Assembly (NCBI GenBank): GCA_902373595.1
Contig: CABKMX010000024.1
Coordinates: 1-9,313, forward strand
Direction: 5' to 3'
DNA: 9,313 nt
Origin: an uncultured Christensenellaceae bacterium
GTDB taxonomy: Bacteria; Bacillota; Clostridia; Christensenellales; UBA3700
Below the pieces are notes generated by a model. The model made no database searches. It was not told the DNA's origin and saw only the letters and a list, made by a program, of their open reading frames with translations. Of this stretch, positions 1-5,883 are shown in pieces. How positions within the stretch are numbered: the stretch's first letter is position 1; the number at the start of each line of letters is the position of its first letter. A program made the translations under genes and the position numbers.

Positions 1-132
1 AGACGCGGTTTTGAGCGGATCTTTTCCGCTCATACTGCGTCTTACCCCTTGCTAAGACCGCAGAGGGTATTGAGCTGCGGGGATGCGACTTGTCTGAGCG
101 GAAAATCTCTCGCTCAAAACTAAACCGCAAGA
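1..132 (+). ncRNA. Probable structured RNA, 3' part, family not recognised
   Basis: No convincing reading frame covers this stretch, but it has nested long-range complementarity. Bases 5-8 pair with 125-128, 9-17 (TTTTGAGCG) with 111-119, 22-32 (TTTTCCGCTCA) with 95-105, and 37-41 with 82-86 (one G-U pair). An apical hairpin can form from 44-52 with 60-68, or alternatively from 58-63 with 75-80. The result is a rod with small internal loops, directly followed by an intrinsic terminator. There are also competing local hairpins (12-18 with 26-32, and 95-100 with 111-116), so two folds are possible. The 5' end and promoter may lie outside the window. A rod with a terminator recalls 6S RNA, but I could not match 6S, tmRNA, SRP RNA, RNase P or a known riboswitch. 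The pairing is seen directly; that it is an RNA gene is inferred. Confidence 0.5.
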
Positions 133-167
133 AAAGAGGACGACAAAAAATGTCGTCCTCTTTCTTT
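133..167 (+). terminator. Strong intrinsic terminator after the structured RNA
   Basis: A perfect 12-bp stem (133-144 with 152-163, core GAGGACGAC/GTCGTCCTC) closes a 7-base loop AAAAAAT. It is followed by a T-rich tail (TTTCTTT to 167). On the + strand it would end a transcript entering from the left. The A/T flanks mean it could also work on the - strand, but no gene points that way. Confidence 0.85.
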
Positions 168-186
168 CGGCGCGTCTTTGTAACCG

Positions 187-368
187 TTGCGCGGTCTTTT
201 TTAGGCTTGGTTCTATGCCGTAACAAGCATAAGCGCGCGATGACAGCGCGCTTCCTCAGCGTTGCCGAGGGCAACATTTCACGTTTGCGCGACAGCGCAG
301 ACATTTCACCGCCGGGGCAGCTTGCCCGGCTTGCGCGGTCCGATTTGGGCTTGGTTTGTTTACGGTAA
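187..368. repeat. Hairpin array flanked by imperfect direct repeats
   Basis: Two copies of an imperfect direct repeat of about 37 bases lie at 187-223 and 331-368. Both begin TTGCGCGGTC, share GGCTTGGTT, and end CCGTAA or CGGTAA. From 214 to 330, between the repeats and partly overlapping the first, are consecutive hairpins: 214-218/227-231, 231-238/246-253, 261-266/270-275, 286-290/295-299 and 311-316/325-330. The stem sequences are unrelated, while the spacers after the third and fourth hairpins share ACATTTCAC (274-282 and 301-309). Nothing here looks coding: the open frames through it are GC-rich with no ribosome-binding site. It resembles a degenerate intergenic repeat element whose function is unknown to me. 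Confidence 0.6.
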
Positions 369-521
369 AACGGCAAAGGCGAACGCGCCGCGGCATCGCG
401 CTTTCGTGTCGTCGCAAAAAATAAAGTTTCATCATAAATTCGTGTCCGTGTGGATAAAACGCGTTTTTGTGTTTGAGTGCAAGGCGATCGCAAATAATTT
501 TGACAATTTTGCGGATATTGC
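369..521. other. Intergenic stretch with no recognised feature
   Basis: This AT-richer stretch leads up to the promoter of the SEL1-repeat gene. A TTGACA hexamer lies at 500-505 but has no matching -10 box at the usual distance. I see no gene, riboswitch or terminator here. Confidence 0.5.
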
Positions 522-550
522 TTGCGTGTGGGCGCGTAATATGCTAAAAT
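522..550 (+). promoter_or_regulatory. Probable sigma-A promoter for the SEL1-maf-mreB unit
   Basis: A weak -35 TTGCGT (522-527) is followed after 17 bases by TAAAAT (545-550), which is preceded by TG (542-543) as in an extended -10 element. Transcription would start near 557, about 26 bases before the start codon at 583. A Shine-Dalgarno-like AGGTGA lies at 574-579. Confidence 0.55.
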
Positions 551-582
551 AAAACGTAATAAGGATAGTGTATAGGTGAAGT

Positions 583-2964
583 ATGCCCAACGCTGATTTC
601 AAACTCAATGAGCAGCCTGCCGCTTCCGTTCCTTCGGGGGCGCCCGGCGTTTCGTTCAAAGAATTGCAAAAACTTGCAAAAAAAGATCCCGTCAAGATGT
701 TCGAGCTGGGTCTCGTCTATTTCAAAGGCAACGCTCCCTCTCCCGATCCCGAAAAGGACGCGAAGAGGGCTTTTGAATGCTTTGAAAAGAGCGTGAGGGA
801 ATTGCCCGAGGGCGACAAAAAGACGGAGGCGATTTACTATTTGGCGATGTGTCACGAAAAGGGCATCGGCACCAAGAACGACTACAAAGAGGCGTTCAAG
901 CTCTACACTTTGTCGAGCAACGCCGGTCACATCGATTCCAAAATCAAGCTGGGCTATCTCTACCAATACGGCCGCGGCACGGCGAAGAACGACTACAACG
1001 CGTTTTCGCTCTTCAACGAGGCGGCGGAGGCAGGCAGCGTAGACGGTCGCATTGCGGTCGCCGACTGCTATCTCAACAACAAGACGGGCGGTCAAAAGGC
1101 GGAGCCGGAAAAGGCAATCGACACCTACAAGGAGCTCGCTCGCACCAACGTGCGCGCCGCCTACAACTATGCATATTGCTACCACACCGGCAAGGGCGTC
1201 GAAAAGAACACGTTCATGGCGGGGCACTATCTCGTTCCCGCGGCGAAACGGGGAGACGTGGACGCGGAATGCTTCCTTGCGCAATGCTTCTTCAAGGGCG
1301 ACGGCGTAAAGCGCAATTTGCCCAAGGCGGCGTATTGGTTCAAGAAGGCTGCGGCGAAGGGAAGCGACGTCGGCAGGTTCAACTATGCATATTGCCTCGA
1401 GAACGGTTTGGGCGTCAACCGCGATGTCAAAGCCGCTTTCGAAATTTACGACTATCTCTACAAAAAGGGCTATCCGCGCGCGGCTTCGGCGGCGGCGCGC
1501 TGCTACTATTACGGCTTCGGCGTAAAGCAATCGCTCAAACAGGCGGTCGAGTGCGTCAAGTTCGGCGTCAAGAACGGCGACGCCGAGTCGCTGTGCTATA
1601 TGGGCTGGTTCAAGCTCAACGGCATCAAGTGCCGCAAAAACGAAAAAGAGGCTTACAAGCTGTTCGGTCAGGCTTACGGCAAGGGTTCCGCGGCGGCGGC
1701 ATACGCGCTGTCCGTGCTCGTCCTCAAGGACGCAAAAAAGAAAAAGGCGGAAGAGGCGAAGGCGAAATCGGAAGAGTATCGCAAGTTTGCCCTCGATCGC
1801 AAATATCCGCCCGCGCTCTATGAGCTCGCTCTCGGCAAAGAGGGCAGAGAGAGGGCGGAGCTGTTCAACGAGGCGGCGGAGAGGGACTACATCCCGGCAA
1901 TCGTCCGCTATGCCAAGGAGCTTGAAGATGAATTCCCCGACCGCGCGTTTGCGCTGTGGCAGAGGGCGTACGCTCTCGGCAGTCTGCGCGGCGCTTACGG
2001 CCTCGGCAGATGCTACGAGCGCGGCATAGGCGTCATCGCCAACAGAGAGAAGGCATATTTGCTCTATCGCCAGGCGGCGAAGTCCGGCTATGCGGACGCA
2101 ATTGCCGTCGTCGGCATGTACTATCAAAAGGGCTGCGTCGTCGACATGGACGCCAAGCTTGCGGAAGAGTGCTACGACACCGCAATCCGCAAGGGCAGCA
2201 CTTACGCGTTGCGCCGCAAGGCGAAGCTGTATGCAATCAAGGGCAAGATTGACAAGGCGGAGAAGGCATACGGCAAGGCAATCGCCTTGGGCGACGAAGA
2301 GTCGGTGCTCGGGCTTGCCGAGGCATATTGTCTGACGCGCAAGAAGAAGTATTACAAGAAGGCTTTGCCGATTTTGCGCTCGCTTGTCGCGGAGGGAGAG
2401 CCGAACGCATGCGCATGGCTTGCTCAGGTCTATGACGCAATCGGCACGACCGAGGAGGCGGCGGAGGCTGCCGACTCGATGTTGCAGGCAGGCATCAACG
2501 CGCATTGCGCGAATGCGTATTATTACAACGCGCTGCGCATGTACGAGAGCGAGAATGCCGGCGACCGCGATTGGCAATACATAGGCGAGAATTTGGACAA
2601 GGCGATGGAAGCCGGTTCCGACGCGGCGGCGCGCTTTGCGGTCGAGCTCTACACCAAAAAGTCAAAAGAGCCGAGCAAGGCGATTCTTGCCAAAGAAGCG
2701 CTCATTCGCATGGATCTCGGCGACGACTATCTTTACGAGGTCGGATGTGCGTTCGAAGAGGGCAAGGTCGTCGACAAGGACGAACAAAAGGCGGCGTTCT
2801 ACTTTGCGCTCGCGTGGAAGCGCGGCGCCAAGAAGGGCAAAAAGGCGCTCAAGAAGCTCAAGAAGTACACCGAGCAATCCGGCAAGTGGATGACCAAAAA
2901 GAGCGCGAAAAAGGCGAAGAAGTCCCCCGTCGAAGCGCCTGCCGATCAAGCAAAGGCGGCATGA
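583..2964 (+). CDS. Large SEL1-like (TPR-type) repeat protein
   Basis: A protein of 793 residues built almost entirely of SEL1/TPR-like helical repeats from about residue 36 to 765. I count roughly 20 units. The clear ones carry the pattern A-x-x-x-L-G/A-x-C-Y/F-x-x-G-x-G-V followed by a helix ending K-A-A-x-x-G; a Cys recurs at the same place in many of them. Units in the middle (about 375-470) and the C-terminal third are degenerate. There is no signal peptide or membrane segment, so it should be cytoplasmic. The last 48 residues (746-793) include 17 lysines and end in an Ala/Pro-rich tail. SEL1 arrays usually act as protein-binding scaffolds; the partner cannot be read from sequence. The start is supported by AGGTGA at 574-579. 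It leads the unit and overlaps maf by ATGA, so its translation is probably coupled to maf. Confidence 0.93.
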   Translation: MPNADFKLNEQPAASVPSGAPGVSFKELQKLAKKDPVKMFELGLVYFKGNAPSPDPEKDAKRAFECFEKSVRELPEGDKKTEAIYYLAMCHEKGIGTKNDYKEAFKLYTLSSNAGHIDSKIKLGYLYQYGRGTAKNDYNAFSLFNEAAEAGSVDGRIAVADCYLNNKTGGQKAEPEKAIDTYKELARTNVRAAYNYAYCYHTGKGVEKNTFMAGHYLVPAAKRGDVDAECFLAQCFFKGDGVKRNLPKAAYWFKKAAAKGSDVGRFNYAYCLENGLGVNRDVKAAFEIYDYLYKKGYPRAASAAARCYYYGFGVKQSLKQAVECVKFGVKNGDAESLCYMGWFKLNGIKCRKNEKEAYKLFGQAYGKGSAAAAYALSVLVLKDAKKKKAEEAKAKSEEYRKFALDRKYPPALYELALGKEGRERAELFNEAAERDYIPAIVRYAKELEDEFPDRAFALWQRAYALGSLRGAYGLGRCYERGIGVIANREKAYLLYRQAAKSGYADAIAVVGMYYQKGCVVDMDAKLAEECYDTAIRKGSTYALRRKAKLYAIKGKIDKAEKAYGKAIALGDEESVLGLAEAYCLTRKKKYYKKALPILRSLVAEGEPNACAWLAQVYDAIGTTEEAAEAADSMLQAGINAHCANAYYYNALRMYESENAGDRDWQYIGENLDKAMEAGSDAAARFAVELYTKKSKEPSKAILAKEALIRMDLGDDYLYEVGCAFEEGKVVDKDEQKAAFYFALAWKRGAKKGKKALKKLKKYTEQSGKWMTKKSAKKAKKSPVEAPADQAKAA

Positions 2965-3503
2965 TAGTTCTTGCATCCGATTCGCCGAGGCGGCGCGAGT
3001 TGCTCGCTACGCTTGTCGGCGAATTTCATACAGAGCCGAGTCGCGTCGACGAACGCGTGCCGTACAAGGCGCCGTGGCGTATGGTCGAGGCGATTGCCGA
3101 GAAGAAGTGCGATGCGGTCGCGGCGAGACATCCCGAAGACGTGGTGATCGGCGCCGATACAATCGTCGTATTTGACGGCAGAGTGCTCGGCAAACCCAAG
3201 GACGCGGCGAATGCGGTCGAGATGCTCAAGACGCTGTCGGGCAAGAGGCACACCGTCTACACCGGCGTATGCGTCAACGTTCGGGGCGACAAGAAGATTT
3301 GGCACGACATCTCGCACGTCTTCATGCAAGAGATGTCCGACGAGTTCATTGCGCGTTACGTCGAGGGCGGCTCGCCGCTCGACAAGGCGGGCGCGTACGG
3401 CGTTCAAGACGAAGGTACCGTCAATCGGTACGACGGCGAATACGCCAACATTATGGGATTGCCGCTCGAGCGTTTGAGGGCGGTCTTGAGGGAAGCAGAA
3501 TGA
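2961..3503 (+). CDS. maf: Maf family nucleotide pyrophosphatase (dTTP/UTP type)
   Basis: A 180-residue protein, close to the usual Maf length of about 190. The N-terminal signature SDSPRRRELL (residues 6-15), the GADTIV motif with the likely catalytic Asp66, GKPKD (77-81), the LSGKRHTVYTG block (92-102) and SPLDKAGAYGVQ (138-149) are all present. Maf proteins hydrolyse nucleoside triphosphates to monophosphate and pyrophosphate. The motif set resembles the YhdE-type branch acting on dTTP, UTP and modified pyrimidine nucleotides, which helps keep non-canonical nucleotides out of nucleic acids; some Maf proteins have also been linked to septum inhibition. The start ATG overlaps the stop of the SEL1 gene (ATGA), and its own stop overlaps the mreB start, so all three are probably translated in a coupled chain. 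A position directly before mreB is classical for Bacillota. The substrate subtype is inferred. Confidence 0.95.
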   Translation: MIVLASDSPRRRELLATLVGEFHTEPSRVDERVPYKAPWRMVEAIAEKKCDAVAARHPEDVVIGADTIVVFDGRVLGKPKDAANAVEMLKTLSGKRHTVYTGVCVNVRGDKKIWHDISHVFMQEMSDEFIARYVEGGSPLDKAGAYGVQDEGTVNRYDGEYANIMGLPLERLRAVLREAE

Positions 3504-4504
3504 GAGAAGCCGAATTGGTAATTGACATAGGAAGCCGCAACACCACCGTGTGCAGCAGGGGCGTCGGGGTGCTCATCCACGAGCCGAGCGTCGCCGCAAT
3601 AGGCAATCGCGGCGGCAAGATGACGCTTGTTCAGGCAGGCAGACAAGCCGAACGTCTCGCGACCGTCAAGCAGGCGGATTTTCGCATCCTCAATCCCGTC
3701 AAAGAGGGCACGATTTTTCACGAGCGCGCCGCGGCTTTGATGTATCGCGAATTTATCAGGCGCGCGGTGCCGTACCGCATTTTCAAGCCGAAGATCAAGG
3801 TCATAGCGTGCGTGTCGTGCGGCATAGGCAACATGGACAAGCGCACGATTGAACGCGTGCTGCTCAAGGCGGGTGCGGACGAGGTGACCATCGTCGAATC
3901 GCCGCTTGCCGTATTTGAGGGAATGGAGAGGCGCGAGGGCGCGTTTGTCGTAGACATCGGCGCGTCAAAGAGCGAGATTGCCGTCTGCGATCAGAACGGT
4001 ATCATCGCCGGCTGCAGCCTCAATATCGGCGGCGACGCGCTCAACAACGCGATTGTCGATTATGTCGTCGACACATACCGCTGCAAGATACGCATGTCCG
4101 GCGCCGAAGATGTCAAGAGGCAGATTGTCAATATGTACGATGGCGATCGGTCGCCCATCATCGTCAACACCGAATCCCTTCACGGCGAGGAGAGGGAGAG
4201 GATAAAGCTGACTGCGGCGGAGTTGCGCGAGCCGGTAGGGAAGTTGATTGACAAGATTGTCGAGGTCGCGTTCAACATGACCGCGCAGATTCCCGAATCC
4301 ATCGCGATGGACATATACAACGGCGGCATCACTCTGTGCGGCGGCACCGCCTATATGCCGGGGCTTGCCGACTACTTTGAGCGCAAGCTCGAGGTGCCGG
4401 TAACCGTGCCCGACATGCCCGAGACGGCGGCGGCGATGGGTGCGCTCGGCTTCTACCGCGACAAGGAGAGGCTGGCGGCATTCCTCAACGTCGAAAATCT
4501 GTGA
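3500..4504 (+). CDS. mreB: MreB-like actin homologue with divergent nucleotide-binding loop
   Basis: A 334-residue protein matching MreB along its length. Phosphate-1 loop is DIGSRNT (9-15; usual DLGTANT); then HEPSVAAI (27-34), VSCGIGNMDKR (105-115; usual VPSGVTEVEKR), the connecting segment VESPLAVF (132-139; usual IEEPMAAA), phosphate-2 loop DIGASKSE (152-159; usual DIGGGTTE), IGGDALNNAI (176-185) and the adenosine motif LCGGTAYMPGL (279-289). MreB forms membrane-bound filaments that guide the elongation machinery for cell-wall synthesis. The loss of the glycines and the first Thr in phosphate-2 puts Lys157 where MreB normally has a catalytic Thr, so nucleotide hydrolysis may be altered or lost. 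The start overlaps maf (ATGA) and is preceded by GAGGGA at 3488-3493. mreC and mreD do not follow; a terminator does. The family call is firm; normal MreB function is less sure. Confidence 0.88.
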   Translation: MREAELVIDIGSRNTTVCSRGVGVLIHEPSVAAIGNRGGKMTLVQAGRQAERLATVKQADFRILNPVKEGTIFHERAAALMYREFIRRAVPYRIFKPKIKVIACVSCGIGNMDKRTIERVLLKAGADEVTIVESPLAVFEGMERREGAFVVDIGASKSEIAVCDQNGIIAGCSLNIGGDALNNAIVDYVVDTYRCKIRMSGAEDVKRQIVNMYDGDRSPIIVNTESLHGEERERIKLTAAELREPVGKLIDKIVEVAFNMTAQIPESIAMDIYNGGITLCGGTAYMPGLADYFERKLEVPVTVPDMPETAAAMGALGFYRDKERLAAFLNVENL

Positions 4505-4520
4505 TATACGTCGATATGCG

Positions 4521-4550
4521 GCGCGCCCGAAAGGGCGCGTAATTTTTTTT
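4521..4550 (+). terminator. Intrinsic terminator after mreB
   Basis: A GC-only 7-bp stem, CGCGCCC (4522-4528) with GGGCGCG (4533-4539), is capped by a GAAA tetraloop and extended by a G-U pair (4521/4540). It is followed by AA and eight T residues (4543-4550). It begins 16 bases after the mreB stop and separates the SEL1-maf-mreB unit from minD. Confidence 0.93.
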
Positions 4551-4594
4551 GACACGTTTCGACTTTTTGGGCGCAAGAGCGCGGTTATTCGCCT

Positions 4595-4622
4595 TTGACG
4601 CACGCGCGCGGCGCGATATAAT
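4595..4622 (+). promoter_or_regulatory. Sigma-A promoter for minD
   Basis: TTGACG (4595-4600), a 16-base spacer, then a perfect TATAAT (4617-4622). The start of transcription would fall near 4629, only about 13 bases before the minD ATG at 4642, so the Shine-Dalgarno-like GAGG (4630-4633) would lie at the extreme 5' end of the mRNA. Confidence 0.8.
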
Positions 4623-4641
4623 ATAGTTCGAGGAAAACGAT

Positions 4642-5427
4642 ATGGCAAGAAGGATAGTTTTGACTTCCGGCAAGGGCGGAGTCGGCAAGACGACCGTCTG
4701 CGCCGCTCTCGGACGAGCGCTGGCGAGAAAGCGCAAGCGAACGCTGCTTGTCGACGCGGATTTCGGGCTCAACAATCTCGACGTCGCGCTCGGCATGGAG
4801 TCGCGCGTCGTGTACGACATCTACGACGTTGTCGAAGGGCGTTGCGGTCTGTCGGCGGCGCTGCTCACCGACGACGCGTCCGGGCTCAAGCTGTTGCCGA
4901 GTTCGCGCGTCGACTGCGAAAGATTGACCAAAAACATGCTTGCGTCAATTTTGGCGAGGCTGGACGACGACTTTGACTTTGTGCTCATCGACTGCCCGGC
5001 AGGGATTGACGAGGGCTTTCACCGCGCGGTCTGCGTCGCCGACGAGGCGCTCGTCGTCACCACGCCGCATCCCGGGGCGATACGCGACGCGGACAAGGTG
5101 CTGACGCTGCTCGGGACGTACTCGCTTCACGCGGTCGGGGTGATTGTCAACAGGGTGCGCGGCGACCTTGTGGTCGACGGACGGAGTCTTTCCGCCGACG
5201 AGATTGCCGAAGTGCTCGGACATCCGGCGATGGCATATGTGCCCGAGGACGACGCGGTCGCAATCTGCGGACAGACGGGCGCGGAATTGCCGTATGCGCC
5301 TTCGATGCGCGCGGTCGCGATGCTTGCCGACAATCTCGTGGACGGCGGCAGAAAATTGTACGACTGCACGGACGGATTTCGCGGCGTGTTCGGCAGAATC
5401 AAGATGTTTTTGAGGAGGCAATTATGA
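4642..5427 (+). CDS. minD: Septum site-determining ATPase MinD
   Basis: A 261-residue protein of the usual MinD length. The deviant Walker A motif GKGGVGKTT (10-18) carries both lysines (Lys11 signature, Lys16). LLVDADFGLNNLD (35-47) matches the switch I region with Asp38 and Asp40. RVVYDIYDVVEG (55-66) is typical of MinD, and the Walker B-type segment FVLIDCPAGID (113-123) follows. The C-terminus GVFGRIKMFLRRQL (248-261) is a short amphipathic basic helix fitting the membrane-targeting sequence. MinD binds the membrane as an ATP dimer and positions the division inhibitor MinC. Here no minC precedes it, and its stop overlaps the minE start (ATGA). It has its own promoter. The family identification is secure. 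Confidence 0.97.
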   Translation: MARRIVLTSGKGGVGKTTVCAALGRALARKRKRTLLVDADFGLNNLDVALGMESRVVYDIYDVVEGRCGLSAALLTDDASGLKLLPSSRVDCERLTKNMLASILARLDDDFDFVLIDCPAGIDEGFHRAVCVADEALVVTTPHPGAIRDADKVLTLLGTYSLHAVGVIVNRVRGDLVVDGRSLSADEIAEVLGHPAMAYVPEDDAVAICGQTGAELPYAPSMRAVAMLADNLVDGGRKLYDCTDGFRGVFGRIKMFLRRQL

Positions 5428-5642
5428 CGGGTGCGGAGAGAATCAAAAGGATGTTGCTCAAGGACAAGCTCGACTTGGGCGAAGGGTACATGCGCGCATT
5501 CAAGAGCGATCTCAACAGATTGCTGGGTTACTACATGACGCCGTGCGGCGAGTGCGAGGTCGTGATTACGCCGACCGCCGAGGGCTTCGCAATCGGAATC
5601 AAGGCGATGGCGATGCGGCTCAAACACATCGAGGCGATATAG
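5424..5642 (+). CDS. minE: MinE-like topological specificity factor, short N-terminus
   Basis: A 72-residue protein that aligns with MinE from its anti-MinCD helix onward. AERIKRMLLKDK (4-15) corresponds to AKERLQIIVAER of E. coli MinE, FKSDLNRLLGYYM (25-37) to LRKDILEVICKYV, and a beta-rich C-terminal half follows. MinE stimulates MinD ATPase and drives pole-to-pole redistribution of MinCD. The N-terminal membrane-targeting stretch of about 12 residues found in E. coli MinE is absent, because the start lies inside the minD stop region. That start is well supported: GAGGAGG at 5412-5418 sits 5 bases upstream. The C-terminal part is low in similarity, so the call rests on pattern plus the position directly after minD. 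Confidence 0.82.
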   Translation: MTGAERIKRMLLKDKLDLGEGYMRAFKSDLNRLLGYYMTPCGECEVVITPTAEGFAIGIKAMAMRLKHIEAI

Positions 5643-5643
5643 C

Positions 5644-5670
5644 ATATCCGCCGCAGCGGCAACGTATAAT
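5644..5670 (+). promoter_or_regulatory. Candidate internal promoter, possibly sigma-E-like
   Basis: Within the 58-base gap after minE, ATATC (5644-5648) and CGTATAAT (5663-5670) sit in an arrangement close to the sporulation sigma-E pattern (ATA, 16 bases, CATANNNT). The TATAAT at 5665-5670 could equally be a sigma-A -10, but no good -35 lies upstream of it. In Bacillus spoIVFB is transcribed by sigma-E, which makes the position suggestive. The motif is short and the match imperfect. Confidence 0.35.
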
Positions 5671-5687
5671 ACCTTGACCGCGCAAGC

Positions 5688-5697
5688 GGAGGAGGTG
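5688..5697 (+). promoter_or_regulatory. Strong Shine-Dalgarno site that fixes the start of the 60-residue protein
   Basis: GGAGGAGGTG is near-perfectly complementary to the 16S rRNA 3' end and ends three bases before the ATG at 5701. An in-frame upstream TTG at 5674 has no such site and would place this motif inside the coding region, so 5701 is the preferred start. Confidence 0.85.
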
Positions 5698-5700
5698 TCT

Positions 5701-5883
5701 ATGAAATACGACGAGGGGAGCCTGATCGGCTCGCAGTTCCGCAAGAGGGAAAACGTCACTTACGGCAAGCCGATCAAGGCGCGCAAACTGCCGGGACTGC
5801 TCGACATATTCATCGTGCAGGCGGCGGTGTGCCTGGCAATCACCGTGGCTGTCGCCGTGGCGAGGTTTGCAATCGGCGGATGA
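5701..5883 (+). CDS. Small single-pass membrane protein upstream of SpoIVFB
   Basis: A 60-residue protein. Residues 1-33 are hydrophilic with a basic cluster (Arg14 to Lys29). Residues about 34-57 form one hydrophobic helix (start LDIFIVQ, then Ala/Val-rich), and only three residues follow. The positive-inside rule predicts a cytoplasmic N-terminus. It is very strongly supported as a gene by its Shine-Dalgarno site and by the ATGA overlap of its stop with the spoIVFB start. I recognise no family. Its position is that of spoIVFA in Bacillus, whose product anchors and regulates SpoIVFB through a cytoplasmic N-terminus, one membrane helix and a large outer LytM/M23-like domain. Here only the first two parts would exist. 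A reduced SpoIVFA or an unrelated partner are both possible; the link to SpoIVFB is inferred from position. Confidence 0.82.
   Translation: MKYDEGSLIGSQFRKRENVTYGKPIKARKLPGLLDIFIVQAAVCLAITVAVAVARFAIGG

Noticed and set aside
1..132. Known RNA families (6S, tmRNA, SRP RNA, RNase P RNA, T-box, SAM riboswitch)
   Set aside because: I looked for their conserved sequence signatures, such as the T-box AGGGTGG motif, the CCA-ending tmRNA acceptor and the SRP GGAA loop region, and did not find them. 6S remains possible by shape only.
484..491. GCGATCGC palindrome
   Set aside because: It is known as an abundant repeat in cyanobacteria, but a single copy in a GC-rich intergenic region has no meaning here.
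500..505. Perfect TTGACA -35 hexamer
   Set aside because: No -10 box lies 15-19 bases downstream; the TGCTAAAAT element at 542-550 is too far away and pairs better with TTGCGT at 522.
90..552. Two overlapping open frames (92 and 96 residues) on the + strand
   Set aside because: The first starts with TTG inside the RNA rod and runs through a terminator and a hairpin array; the second starts within the array. Neither has a ribosome-binding site or protein-like composition, and the apparent internal repeat in the first is the DNA direct repeat.
544..2577. 677-residue open frame on the - strand
   Set aside because: It is the antisense shadow of the SEL1 gene; GC-rich codons with purine at position 1 leave the opposite frame free of stops. 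The translation is Arg/Leu/Val-rich, shows no family motif, and has no ribosome-binding site.
4549..4554. TTGACA directly after the mreB terminator
   Set aside because: It overlaps the T-run of the terminator and has no -10 box at the right distance; the promoter at 4595-4622 is much better.
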